Source of the DNA: Arthrobacter sp. QXT-31
GTDB lineage: Bacteria > Actinomycetota > Actinomycetes > Actinomycetales > Micrococcaceae
DNA: 64,000 nt
NCBI RefSeq assembly: GCF_001969265.1
Contig: NZ_CP019304.1
Location: 2,914,001 to 2,978,000 of the forward strand
Reading direction: 5' to 3'
Shown: positions 33,120-41,753 of the stretch, piece by piece
How the letters are laid out: each line of letters starts with the position of its first letter
Numbering within the stretch: position 1 is the stretch's first letter
The notes under the pieces: model-generated
What the model saw: the letters and a program-made list of their open reading frames with translations, nothing else
Told to the model about the DNA's origin: nothing
Databases searched by the model: none
Made by a program: the position numbers and the translations under genes

Positions 33120-34832
33120 TTAGGCTGCCGGGCTGCTCCTATCGGTGGGTTTCGTTACCCGCGCTCCCGGCGGACCGGTTTCACTCAACCCCTTTCCGGG
33201 CAGCCTGGTTCCCGGTAGCGGGGGTGCGGTGGAGCGGTAGGTGTGGCCGGTTGGGGTGGTGATTTCGAAGGTGTGCCGCGGCCCCGGTCGGGGTTGGGCT
33301 TTCCAGCCGGGGAGTTCTTTGGTGTGGTTGCAGGCTTCGCACAGTCCGGCGCCGTTCTCGAGGGATGTTGGACCGTCATCGTGCCAGGGAGCAATGTGGT
33401 CGTGGTGGCGGATCGGGGCGTCGCAGTAGGGCGTCCGGCAGGTGTCATCGCGGACCTGGATGAAGCGGCGCAGCGGTGCCGGGAAAAGCCGCCGTTTTGA
33501 GTCCATGGCCACCAGGTCACCGGTTTCCGGTTCCGTGTAGAGCCGGCGGAGCCAGACCTTCAGGTCTTTCACTGCGTCGTTCGCGGTACCTTCTCGTTGC
33601 CCAGTTTCGTGTGCTTCTTCCTGGTTGACGAGTTCCCGCGCCCAGCCAGCGGGGACGGTGCCGTAGCCTACGAGTCTTGCTGGTTCGCGGTCGGCTTGGA
33701 GCAGGGTGCGGTCGGTCATGACGAGGTTTACCTCGATGCCGGTGATGCCGCCGGGGGTGCCGGTGGTGCGTTCGACGAGGGTGTCGGCCATGGCCTGGGT
33801 CCGGGAGCGCGGGTCACCGGCGGCTTTGAGGGCGTCGGCCTGCCGGGTCAGGGCAGCGTAGACGGCGACGCCCTGGTGGGCGGGCAGCAGTGCGGTCAGG
33901 TAGGTCATGCAGTCCGGGGCCGGGCGCAGGCTCACGCCCCGTTCCGATGCGGCGTGACTGGCGCGCTGGGTGACCGAGCGCGGGTCCCGGCGGGTGGCGG
34001 CGGCCTTGACGGCGGCGATGACGCCGCGGGTCCCGACCCCGTTGAAGGTCCCCGTATCCGCAGCGAGTTCCTCATCGACGGCGGTCCGGTCTTCGACGGT
34101 CAGGACGGCGGTTTCCTTCACAACGTACATGGCGCGCTCTTCGTTCAGCTGACCGGTATCCAGTGCACCGAGGGTGTGGGGCATCTCGGTGACCAGGGCC
34201 TTGGCCATGCCAAGGAGCCGGCCGCCGCGGTGCGGGGACTCGCCCCGGGCCAGGGCGATCTGCTCGGCCACGCCCAAGTTGTCTTCTTTGGGGCGTCTCT
34301 TGCCCAGCTCCTCGGCAGCCAGGGTGCTGCCGTTAGCCATCCCCGGTCTGGTCTCGGCGCCAGGTGCAGCTTGTTCCTGGCGCTGTTTGGCTTCGAAGGC
34401 GACGGCGAGCCTGGCCTGTTGCCCGGCGGCCCAGCATTTGAGGTCCTCCAGCGCCCTGGTCTGGTCGATCAGCCCGGGACCGTCGGCGGTGAGGTCGACC
34501 GGCAACAGGGCAGGTGCCGCAGCGATCCGGTCCGCGACGGCTGGCCGCGGCGTTCCGGTCCTGGGCGTATCGGGGCCCGGGGCGTCGCCGTCGTCAGGCA
34601 GGACATCATCAAAAGGGATGCTCCCATACTGCAGTTCGGGAAACGGGTCCTCCGGAAAAGATTCCGGATACTCATCGTCGAAGGGAACACCGTCGTCCAC
34701 GAACTCAGCTGCAGGCAAGACTTCGTCATTGAACCAGCCACCAGAGAACCAGCCGTCGGGAACCGCGGCAGCATCCAGGTCGTCGCCGCGCGGCGCCGCT
34801 CCCGTCAGTGCTGGATTCCCGATGACCTCCAT
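33120..34832 (-). CDS. DUF222 / HNH endonuclease (13E12 repeat family)
   Basis: 570 residues from ATG 34832. The long helical DUF222 region (about 130-430) is followed by the C-terminal HNH site with CRTPYCDAPIRHHDHIAPWHD, then GLCEACNHTKELPGW. The CxxxxC...CxxCN zinc frame and the HxH catalytic pair are present. Such genes are multi-copy in Arthrobacter and mycobacteria; their role is unknown. A longer N-terminus is open but lacks a ribosome site and family likeness. Long identical copies elsewhere in the genome would make this locus a recombination point. Confidence 0.9.
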   Translation of the reverse strand: MEVIGNPALTGAAPRGDDLDAAAVPDGWFSGGWFNDEVLPAAEFVDDGVPFDDEYPESFPEDPFPELQYGSIPFDDVLPDDGDAPGPDTPRTGTPRPAVADRIAAAPALLPVDLTADGPGLIDQTRALEDLKCWAAGQQARLAVAFEAKQRQEQAAPGAETRPGMANGSTLAAEELGKRRPKEDNLGVAEQIALARGESPHRGGRLLGMAKALVTEMPHTLGALDTGQLNEERAMYVVKETAVLTVEDRTAVDEELAADTGTFNGVGTRGVIAAVKAAATRRDPRSVTQRASHAASERGVSLRPAPDCMTYLTALLPAHQGVAVYAALTRQADALKAAGDPRSRTQAMADTLVERTTGTPGGITGIEVNLVMTDRTLLQADREPARLVGYGTVPAGWARELVNQEEAHETGQREGTANDAVKDLKVWLRRLYTEPETGDLVAMDSKRRLFPAPLRRFIQVRDDTCRTPYCDAPIRHHDHIAPWHDDGPTSLENGAGLCEACNHTKELPGWKAQPRPGPRHTFEITTPTGHTYRSTAPPLPGTRLPGKGLSETGPPGARVTKPTDRSSPAA

Positions 34833-35033
34833 GAACACAGTCTGCCAAGGGGTACCGACATTTAAGGGCCCATCAGGCACCAGACGCGAGCGGAATCGAA
34901 AAACATTTTTGATCCACGCGGGAACGACAACTCGGTAGCAGATGAGGGCGTCCCCAGCCCTGAGAACGCCCTGATCTGCCACCCAGTTGGGCGCCGGGGA
35001 GACAGGAGCCGCCGGGTCAGGAGCAAGCCGTCC

Positions 35034-35819
35034 TCAAAACGTACTGACAATCTTGCCGAGCTGCACTGCGGCGGCGCGCAGTTTCTCGACATACAGGTCG
35101 ACGCTTGTGGACTTCATTCGCTGCGAGAGACCTGACACAGCCAGGCCTGAGACGAGCTTCCCTGCTTGGTTGCGAACAGGTACTGCCACCACGAACAGTC
35201 CTTCTTCAAGTTCCCCGTCAAGTGTGGCAAAGCCTTGGGAACGCGTCTTGTCCAACTCCGCGAGCAATGCTGTGCGGTCGGTGATGGTGAAGGGAGTCAT
35301 CGCTTCAAGGCGCTCCGGGAGCAGGGCACGGATCTCGTCATCGTCGAGGTTTGCGAGCAAGACCTTCCCCGTCGCAGTCGAGTGCAGGGGAAAGCTGCGG
35401 CCCACATACTGCTGGGAAAGAGCAAGCAAGCGGCTACCGGACGCCTGTGCGATTGTTTCCTGGGTCGTAGGGCCGGTGAACATCACGAATTCTGCGGACT
35501 CATTAAGATCTTCCGCCAGGCTTCCCAGCACCAACTCAACACGGGGGAGAATGCCTCGATAGGGGTCCGCGAGGCGCCCGAGCTGGGCTGTCCGCCAGCC
35601 GAGCTTGAAAGTGCCGCCATCGCGGGCGAGGAGCCCCGTATGGGCAAGGCTTAGCAGGATCCGAAACGTCGTGGGTCGGGGAATGTCCGTCTCGATAGCG
35701 AGTTCTGCCGCACTGGCCCCCTCAGGGTGCCCGCCTGCGGCGATGAGCAGTGACGCCGCCCGGAGTGCGGACCGATTCATCGCGTCAACATCTGAGTTGG
35801 AATCGGTCTCTTCGTTCAT
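35034..35819 (-). CDS. IclR family transcriptional regulator
   Basis: 261 residues: winged HTH at about 15-80 (LAIETDIPRPTTFRILLSLAHTGLLARDGG) and the GAF-like IclR effector domain (AQASGSRLLALSQQYVGRSFPLHSTATGKVLLA). ATG 35819 is the first start of the open frame. It diverges from the dehydrogenase/enolase-superfamily genes at 36048-38301 and probably controls them in response to a small organic acid. Confidence 0.93.
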   Translation of the reverse strand: MNEETDSNSDVDAMNRSALRAASLLIAAGGHPEGASAAELAIETDIPRPTTFRILLSLAHTGLLARDGGTFKLGWRTAQLGRLADPYRGILPRVELVLGSLAEDLNESAEFVMFTGPTTQETIAQASGSRLLALSQQYVGRSFPLHSTATGKVLLANLDDDEIRALLPERLEAMTPFTITDRTALLAELDKTRSQGFATLDGELEEGLFVVAVPVRNQAGKLVSGLAVSGLSQRMKSTSVDLYVEKLRAAAVQLGKIVSTF

Positions 35820-35944
35820 TTATGCCGCCTGTTCGTGGGTGCTGCTCACGTCGGTTCTGCTTTCCATCCTAGGGATAATGCCGGATGGAGGCTCACACCC
35901 CTCCGCACTCGACTTTACCGGGCTATTGTCAGGCGATGAGCCTC

Positions 35945-35960
35945 ATGTGAAAATGAACAT
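35945..35960. promoter_or_regulatory. possible IclR-region dyad ATGT-N8-ACAT
   Basis: A 16-bp sequence with ATGT and ACAT arms lies in the 228-base gap between the divergent IclR and dehydrogenase genes. The arms are short, so this is only a weak candidate for the IclR operator. Confidence 0.25.
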
Positions 35961-36047
35961 CATGTCCACTAATTGAACAGAAGGATGACTCTTGGCGTTG
36001 CTCAAACAGTGCTCACACTCCAGGAATTCTTTACGAAAGGATCGAAG

Positions 36048-37145
36048 ATGACCCTGCCCGCCACCATGGCTGCTGTGCTTCTGACCGGACACGGCGGCCT
36101 CGAGAAACTTGAGTACCGCACCGACGTGCCCGTGCCCCGGCCCCGTGCTGACGAGGTGCTGATCCAGGTCGAAGCCGCCGGGATCAACAACACCGACATC
36201 AACACGCGCATCGGCTGGTACTCGAAGGCCATCAGTGGCGATACCAACTCGACTGCAACAAAAGGCGCGAACGAGCCGGATGACGACGATGCCTCCTGGT
36301 CCGGAGTTCCCCTGACATTCCCCCGCATCCAGGGCGGCGACGTTTATGGCCGGATCGTGGCCGTTGGTGACGATGTGGACCAGCGCCGGCTCGGCGACCG
36401 GGTGATCGTCCGCAACCTGATGCGCCACTACGTCGACCGCCGCCCCTACGAGTGCTGGACGTACGGCAGCGACTGCGACGGGGGTTTCGCGCAATTCGCG
36501 GTGGCCCCCTCCATTGAGGCCTACTCCATTCACTCTGATCTCTCATCCGAAGAACTTGGCGCGATCTCAATTGCCTACTCCACAGCGGAAGGAATGCTGC
36601 ACCGGGCCGCGGTGGGTGCCGAGAAGGTCGTCATCACCGGCGCTTCCGGCGGGGTAGGCCTCGCCGCCGTGCAGTTGGCAAAGCTGCGCGGCGCCGAAGT
36701 CACCGCGGTCTGCTCGCCCAGCAAGGCCGACGTCGTGCGCGCAGCCGGGGCGGATCACATCGTGGACCGCGGGGAAAGCCTGACTGCGGCGCTCGGATCC
36801 CGCTTGATGGACGTCATTGTTGACGTTGTTGGCGGCGAGGGCGTCAGCGACCTTCTGGGCCTGCTGCGACGCGGCGGCCGGTATGCCATTGCCGGAGCCA
36901 TCGGCGGTCCCATCACGGAGATCGACCTGCGCACGATCTATCTCAACGACCTCTCCCTGCTCGGATGCACGTTCCAGGAGGATGCAGTCTTCGAGAACCT
37001 GGTGCGCTATGTCAACAACGGCCAGATCAAGCCTCTGGTTTCAGGGATCTACCCCTTGGCCGAAATACACCGCGCTCAGGAAGACTTCATCTCCAAGAAA
37101 TTCCCGGGGAAGCTCGTCCTCGTGCCGCCGCCGGTCGAGTCCTGA
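36048..37145 (+). CDS. MDR/zinc-type alcohol dehydrogenase family oxidoreductase
   Basis: 365 residues of the medium-chain dehydrogenase/quinone reductase fold: GINNTDINTRIGWY in place of the GxxGTDxH zinc motif, GGDVYGRIVAVGDDVD, and the cofactor motif TGASGGVGLAAVQLAKLRGAEV. The usual Cys/His metal ligands are missing, so it is probably zinc-free, like quinone or enoyl reductases. An acidic insert (ANEPDDDDASWSGV) lies near residue 80. ATG 36048 follows GAAAGGA. It forms an operon with the enolase-superfamily gene 46 bases on. Confidence 0.88.
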   Translation: MTLPATMAAVLLTGHGGLEKLEYRTDVPVPRPRADEVLIQVEAAGINNTDINTRIGWYSKAISGDTNSTATKGANEPDDDDASWSGVPLTFPRIQGGDVYGRIVAVGDDVDQRRLGDRVIVRNLMRHYVDRRPYECWTYGSDCDGGFAQFAVAPSIEAYSIHSDLSSEELGAISIAYSTAEGMLHRAAVGAEKVVITGASGGVGLAAVQLAKLRGAEVTAVCSPSKADVVRAAGADHIVDRGESLTAALGSRLMDVIVDVVGGEGVSDLLGLLRRGGRYAIAGAIGGPITEIDLRTIYLNDLSLLGCTFQEDAVFENLVRYVNNGQIKPLVSGIYPLAEIHRAQEDFISKKFPGKLVLVPPPVES

Positions 37146-37191
37146 TCGCCACTGCATCAATTAAACGAGAAGCAAAGGATTCAAGAACCGT

Positions 37192-38301
37192 ATGAAAATC
37201 ACTGAGATCGCGGTCTACGCCCACGACCTTCCGGTGCGAAATGGCCCGTACCGCATGTCACACGGCGAGATCTTCTCCCTCGATACCACTTTGGTACGGA
37301 TAACAACCGACGTCGGACTCGTCGGCTGGGGCGAGGCCTGCCCGGTAGGACCGGTCTACGAGCAGCACCACGCGGCAGGCAACCGCGCCGCTCTAGCCGA
37401 GGTGGCACAAGGACTGATCGGCCAGGATCCCTCCAACATCGTGCTGCTCCACCGCCGTATGGACCAACTTCTCAACGGGCACCGCTACGCGAAAGCAGCG
37501 ATCGACATCGCAGCGCACGACGTTACCGGCAAACACTACGGCGTCCGCGTTGCCGACCTGCTCGGAGGCGTGGAAACCGAACGAATCCCCTCCTACTACG
37601 CGCTGGCCGTCGACGACCCCGACGTCGTTGCGGACCGCGCAGCCGAAAAGGTAGCCGAGGGATACCCGCGGCTGCAGCTCAAAGTCGGCGGACGTCCGGT
37701 TGAACTTGATATCGAGACGATCCGCAAGGTGTGGGAACGGGTGGGAAACCGGGGCATTGGCCTCTCAGCTGACGCAAACCGCGGCCTCATAGTGCGTGAC
37801 GCCCTGCGGCTCAGCCGGGAATGCCCCGACATCCCGTTCATCATGGAACAGCCCTGCAACACCCTCGAGGAAGTGCTTGCCCTGCGTGAACGCGTGAACC
37901 ACGCGATCTACCTCGACGAAATCACCACTGACCTCGTAAAAACCGTAGGCGCCGTGGCGAAGAGCCAGTGTGATGGATTTGGTTTGAAAGTTACCAGGAT
38001 TGGCGGCCTGCACCCCGCCTCGGTCATCCGGGACGTGTGCGAGGCGTACACCACGCCGCACACCTCCGACGACTCCTGGGGCGGGGACATCATCGCCGCA
38101 GCCTGCGCGCACCTTGGAGCCACGGTGCGACCGGAGCTCAACGAAGGCACCTGGGCCGCCCAGCCCTACATCGAAGGCAGCTATGACCCTCGGGGCGGAA
38201 TAAAAGTCGACGGCGGACACATACGTCTGCCCGAAGGTCCCGGACTCGGGATCGAGCCGGACGAAACCCTCTTCGGCGAACCCGTAGCAGTATTCGCCTG
38301 A
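37192..38301 (+). CDS. mandelate racemase/muconate-lactonizing (enolase) superfamily enzyme, hydroxyproline-type
   Basis: 369 residues, full length. The barrel lysines are Lys164 (QLKVGG) and Lys266 (KVTRIGG); metal ligands are Asp194 (SADANRG), Glu219 (MEQPC) and Asp242 (YLDEIT). The two-lysine arrangement and the C-terminal [15 protein letters not shown] resemble hydroxyproline-betaine epimerases and cis-3-hydroxyproline dehydratases. ATG 37192. The substrate is inferred only from remembered family features; racemisation or dehydration of another carboxylate is possible. Confidence 0.9.
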   Translation: MKITEIAVYAHDLPVRNGPYRMSHGEIFSLDTTLVRITTDVGLVGWGEACPVGPVYEQHHAAGNRAALAEVAQGLIGQDPSNIVLLHRRMDQLLNGHRYAKAAIDIAAHDVTGKHYGVRVADLLGGVETERIPSYYALAVDDPDVVADRAAEKVAEGYPRLQLKVGGRPVELDIETIRKVWERVGNRGIGLSADANRGLIVRDALRLSRECPDIPFIMEQPCNTLEEVLALRERVNHAIYLDEITTDLVKTVGAVAKSQCDGFGLKVTRIGGLHPASVIRDVCEAYTTPHTSDDSWGGDIIAAACAHLGATVRPELNEGTWAAQPYIEGSYDPRGGIKVDGGHIRLPEGPGLGIEPDETLFGEPVAVFA

Positions 38302-38328
38302 AGACATCATCGGAGCGTTGCCGGGCCG

Positions 38329-38562
38329 TTATACGCGGTGGGGGACCGGGTAGGACGGGGCGCCGAAGACGGCGTCCTCCAGATACCAGACCGTCGATCC
38401 CCCGCCACTCACCGGCATGATGCTGCCCTCAAAGACGAAAATCGGATCAGCGGACCGGTCCTCCGGGCGCCAGAAACCATTGGTGGGGCAATGGGACCCG
38501 GTTTTCGCCACAAGGCGCAGGCTCGGGTCGGTGGTTCTCCGGATGGTGCTGATCTTTTTCAT
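38329..38562 (-). CDS. small conserved protein with TGxxCPxxGxW motif
   Basis: 77 residues from ATG 38562, which has GGGGAG seven bases upstream. The sequence VAKTGSHCPTNGFWRPED, then FEGSIMPVSGGGSTVWYLED, follows a pattern I have seen in short bacterial proteins (TGxxCPxSGxW, then MP, then W) of unknown role, sometimes near immunity or toxin genes. It points toward the enolase-superfamily gene and shares no operon with its neighbours. Function unknown. Confidence 0.7.
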   Translation of the reverse strand: MKKISTIRRTTDPSLRLVAKTGSHCPTNGFWRPEDRSADPIFVFEGSIMPVSGGGSTVWYLEDAVFGAPSYPVPHRV

Positions 38563-38695
38563 GGCAGGCTCCCCGTTGATTGTTTGCGGAATATGTTCAT
38601 CCGCAATTTCTAGGCTCGCTGCCAATATTAGAATCCCGGGAAGCCGGTTACTAAGACAAATGATGAGTGCCCTAATAAGCGGAACCTATGAACCG

Positions 38696-39616
38696 CTATC
38701 GGCCGTACTTATCGTTGAGCATTTCCTGCAGCATTTCCTTCAGCACCAGGAGCACGGCCGAGGCGGCCTCCGAGAGGGGATCGTGGTCGGGCGTGCACAG
38801 GGCGATCTTGCACTGCAGTGCGGGATCCACGATCCGCAGGACATTAAAGTCCTCCTCGTGGAACAGGGCGTCGGCGGCCGATTTGGGCATGATGGTGGCA
38901 CCGAGGTCGGCGCGCAGGAGCCTGGCGATGGACGGCACCGACTCCACCTCGCCCACGAGCTGGAGCTTCAGTCCCTTGCTGTCGAAACCCGCCTCCACGG
39001 CCTGACGGAGCGTGTGGATCTTTTCGGGAAGGAAGAGCCCCAGCCGGGCCACCTCCTCCAGCGTGACCTCACCGTTCGTGGCGTCTATATCCGTACGGGC
39101 GGCGTTGACCACCAGGTGCAGGTCCTCGACGATCATCGTGGTGAAAAGGACCCCGCGGATGGGCCCCGGCTCATAGATGAGGGCCATGTCCAGCCGGCCG
39201 TTCTTGATCGCTTCGCTCAGGACGCCGCCATAGATCTCGGTGGCGTGCAGGACGATGTCCGGGTACCGCCTGGCGACTTCGCTGATGATCTGCGGGGTCA
39301 GGCTGGACGCCATGCTGTAAGGCGCAATGGCAATCGACACACGGCCCGACGGCGCGGCCCCCGACTTGGCAACGTCTGTCCGGGCCTGCGCGACAAGCCG
39401 AAGGATGGACTGGGCGTGGCGGTACAGCGTGTGCCCGGCGGCGGTGGGCTGAACGCCCTGCTTGCTGCGGATCAGCAGCCGCTGCTTGAGCTCGTTCTCC
39501 AGCGCCGAAACCTGCTGGCTCAGGGCCGGCTGGGCCACGTGCAGCGCGGCCGCCGCCTTGGTGATGCTCCCCGAGTCCACGATCTGTACGAAGTACGCAA
39601 GCTTCCGGGTATCCAC
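38696..39616 (-). CDS. LysR family regulator, Nac-like
   Basis: 306 residues. The N-terminal HTH (LAYFVQIVDSGSITKAAAALHVAQPALSQQVSALENEL) is very close in pattern to the enterobacterial nitrogen-assimilation regulator Nac (YFVKIVD, LHIAQPALSQQV, LLIRTKRG-like). The C-terminal part is the usual LysR effector domain. It diverges from the 5-oxoprolinase operon, whose upstream region holds two ATA-N9-TAT boxes, the consensus known for Nac. Control of pyroglutamate use as a nitrogen source is the likely role (inference). Confidence 0.9.
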   Translation of the reverse strand: MDTRKLAYFVQIVDSGSITKAAAALHVAQPALSQQVSALENELKQRLLIRSKQGVQPTAAGHTLYRHAQSILRLVAQARTDVAKSGAAPSGRVSIAIAPYSMASSLTPQIISEVARRYPDIVLHATEIYGGVLSEAIKNGRLDMALIYEPGPIRGVLFTTMIVEDLHLVVNAARTDIDATNGEVTLEEVARLGLFLPEKIHTLRQAVEAGFDSKGLKLQLVGEVESVPSIARLLRADLGATIMPKSAADALFHEEDFNVLRIVDPALQCKIALCTPDHDPLSEAASAVLLVLKEMLQEMLNDKYGR

Positions 39617-39653
39617 GGCCGCCCTCTCTCATCGCGGCGTCCTGGACCCAGAA

Positions 39654-39701
39654 GGTCATAACGGGTTGCTATGCAGGGATACGCAATAGGTCTTTGTGTG
39701 A
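39654..39701 (+). repeat. 48-bp element, copy 1 (next to lysR-type gene), with ATA-N9-TAT
   Basis: Aligns without gaps to 40028-40075 at 36 of 48 positions. Both begin GGTCATAAC and end GTCTTTGTGYGA, and both contain ATA-N9-TAT (39658-39672 here). Copy 1 lies 38 bases upstream of the LysR start and could serve autoregulation. Confidence 0.7.
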
Positions 39702-39970
39702 TCCGCATCGCTGACACTAGGTTGAAACCAGAACGCTATTTCATTAGGCCTACATTCTATCCCGTCGGGTGACATGCGATTTCCTGATGGGGCCAGATGC
39801 ATTTTGCATAAAAGCGGCTTTTGCCGAAATCACCGGCTTCTTTTACATTCCGGAAATAATCGCTCCATATCTTCAAAGCAATGAGACCGCACCACCCTTG
39901 GCGCGGATTCTCCTCAAAGGGAAAGGGACGGCAAATGCGAGCAGGTTTCACAGGCGCGGGTGTCCCGCAG

Positions 39971-39993
39971 GGTGCGGCCGGCGCGGCCGCACC
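39971..39993. other. perfect GC-rich hairpin in pxp upstream region
   Basis: GGTGCGGCCG and CGGCCGCACC are perfect 10-bp arms around GCG. No T-run follows on either strand. It lies between the two regulatory repeats and 245 bases before pxpA. Confidence 0.5.
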
Positions 39994-40027
39994 GGTGGCA
40001 GCCAGCCCTGCACTCCGCCGCAGGGCG

Positions 40028-40075
40028 GGTCATAACCGGCTCCTATCCCGTGACACCGATTACGTCTTTGTGCGA
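40028..40075 (+). repeat. 48-bp element, copy 2 (before pxpA), with ATA-N9-TAT
   Basis: Second copy of the element at 39654-39701, same orientation, ending 162 bases before pxpA; ATA-N9-TAT lies at 40032-40046. Candidate activation site for the Nac-like LysR protein. Confidence 0.7.
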
Positions 40076-40237
40076 GAAAAAACCCGATGCCACACTTTTT
40101 AGCAGAAGCCGGTAGCCCGGCAGTACCGGACCCGAGGACCTTCGCAGGGCCCGTTCGGACACACCTCATCACCAGCGCAGCTGATCCCTTTGCCCCCGCG
40201 GGCGGGACTGCTGCTAACCACCCCAGGAAGGCAGATA

Positions 40238-41026
40238 ATGGGACCCACAGTTGATCTCGTAGCAGATCTCGGTGAAGGCTTCGGCGCCTACTCGATGGGC
40301 GACGACGCGGCCCTGCTTGAGGTGGTTTCCAGTGCCAACATCGCCTGCGGTTTCCACGCCGGTGACCCGGACATCATGCATGCCACGGTCGCCGAATGCG
40401 TCCGCCGCGGAGTCAGCATCGGGGCGCACCCCAGCTTCCCTGACCTGCGGGGCTTTGGCCGGCGCGCCATGGACCTGACGGCGGACGAGGTCCGCAACGA
40501 CGTCCTGTACCAGTTCGGCGCGCTGAGCGCCTTCGCCGCCTACCACGGCACCAGCGTCGCCCACATCGCACCGCACGGCCGCCTGGGCAACCTGGTCGCC
40601 ACCCGGGCCGACTATGCAGCAGCCGTGGCCGACGCCGCCGCCCGACTGAATCCCGGCCTCATTGTCCTGGCGCAGGACGGAGAACTGGCCTCCGCTGCCG
40701 CTGAACGGCAGCTTCCCGTGGGCATCGTCGGCATTGCCGACCGCGCCTATGAAGCCGACGGAACCCTCGTGCCCCGCAGCCACCCGGGCGCCGTGATCCA
40801 CGATCCGGCCGCAATCGTGGAGCGCACCGTGCGGATGGTCTGCGAGGGGCTCATTGAAACCGTCGCCGGCACGGACCTGCCGATTGTTGCCGATACCGTC
40901 CTCCTGCACGGCGACACCCCCGGCGCGGTGCAGCTGGCCCGCCAGGTCCGCGCCGAACTGGAGAGCGCCGGCGTGACCATCGCCCCGCTGACCCAGGTGC
41001 TGGCCGCCAAAGAAAAGGTCGCCTGA
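40238..41026 (+). CDS. pxpA: 5-oxoprolinase subunit A (LamB/YcsF family)
   Basis: 262 residues. DLVADLGEGFGAYSMGDDAALLEVVSSANIACGFHAGDPDIM is the N-terminal signature of the LamB/YcsF family, and LLHGDTPGAVQLARQVR is near the C-terminus. PxpA joins PxpBC to convert 5-oxoproline (pyroglutamate) to glutamate with ATP. ATG 40238 follows AGGAAGG. The pxpB ATG starts two bases after its stop. Confidence 0.95.
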   Translation: MGPTVDLVADLGEGFGAYSMGDDAALLEVVSSANIACGFHAGDPDIMHATVAECVRRGVSIGAHPSFPDLRGFGRRAMDLTADEVRNDVLYQFGALSAFAAYHGTSVAHIAPHGRLGNLVATRADYAAAVADAAARLNPGLIVLAQDGELASAAAERQLPVGIVGIADRAYEADGTLVPRSHPGAVIHDPAAIVERTVRMVCEGLIETVAGTDLPIVADTVLLHGDTPGAVQLARQVRAELESAGVTIAPLTQVLAAKEKVA

Positions 41027-41027
41027 C

Positions 41028-41753
41028 ATGGCTGCGACCCCAAATCCAACTCCGGTGGAGATCTTCGAGTCGGGGGATTCCGCCCTTCGCGTCGTCGCCT
41101 CCTCCGCTGACACGGAGGCCAACTGGAGCACTGTCCATTCCCTTGCGCAGTGGCTTGAGACAGCAGAGGCCGACGGCGTACACGGCGCAGTGCCCACCTA
41201 CGACTCGCTGCTCGTGGAATTTGACCCGGGGGTCACCTCGGCGCGCCAGGTCCGGGCCTTTGTCCTCCTCGGCCTGCGCCAGCTCGAGCACACCGGTGCA
41301 CCGGCCCGCACACCCCGCGAATTCAGCGTCCCCGTGGTTTATGGCGGCGAGTACGGTCCCGACCTGGAACGGGTTGCCGAGCACGAACAGCTTTCCGTGG
41401 AGGAAGTCATCGCGCTCCACACGGCCAAGTCCTACGTGATCCGCTGCCTGGGTGCCCCCGCAGGCTCACCTATGATGGACGGACCCGACTTCCCACTACC
41501 GGTTCCCCGGCTGAAGGATCCCCGGCTGTCCGTCCCTGCGGGTGCTGTTTCCGTTGCCGGCCGGCAAGCGGTGATCGCCCCGGCGGCGGCGCCCGGCGGC
41601 TGGTGCGTCATCGGGCAGACCCCGCTGACCGTCCTTGATGCCGCCAGCGAGCCGCTGGTTCCGTACCTGCCCGGCGACCGCCTGACGTTCCGCCAAATCC
41701 AGCCGGAGGAATTCGCGGAATACGCGGGCCGGAAGCTGGAGGCAGCACGATGA
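41028..41753 (+). CDS. pxpB: 5-oxoprolinase subunit B (KipI family)
   Basis: 241 residues: FESGDSALRVV, VPTYDSLLVEFDP, VPVVYGGEYGPDLERVAE and GGWCVIGQTP are the KipI landmarks. ATG 41028. Its stop overlaps pxpC (ATGA). It forms the PxpBC phosphorylating component with the next gene; in Bacillus the homologous pair was first described as KipI/KipA. Confidence 0.95.
   Translation: MAATPNPTPVEIFESGDSALRVVASSADTEANWSTVHSLAQWLETAEADGVHGAVPTYDSLLVEFDPGVTSARQVRAFVLLGLRQLEHTGAPARTPREFSVPVVYGGEYGPDLERVAEHEQLSVEEVIALHTAKSYVIRCLGAPAGSPMMDGPDFPLPVPRLKDPRLSVPAGAVSVAGRQAVIAPAAAPGGWCVIGQTPLTVLDAASEPLVPYLPGDRLTFRQIQPEEFAEYAGRKLEAAR

Larger units (their letters stand above)
39617..40237. other. 621-base regulatory region between lysR-type gene and pxpA
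   Basis: Too long for a simple divergent promoter and without a convincing gene: open frames here lack ribosome sites and normal codon bias. It holds a duplicated 48-bp element (39654-39701 and 40028-40075) and a perfect 10-bp stem hairpin (39971-39993). Base composition from about 39720 to 39900 is clearly less G/C rich than the surrounding genes. Confidence 0.6.

Noticed and set aside
33120..34832. HNH gene as part of a mobile element or restriction system
   Set aside because: The DUF222/HNH proteins are ordinary multi-copy genes in this group; no inverted ends, transposase or methylase are next to it.
39757..40035. Short open frames in the pxp upstream region on both strands
   Set aside because: No ribosome sites, unusual codon use and interruption by the regulatory repeats; better read as non-coding.
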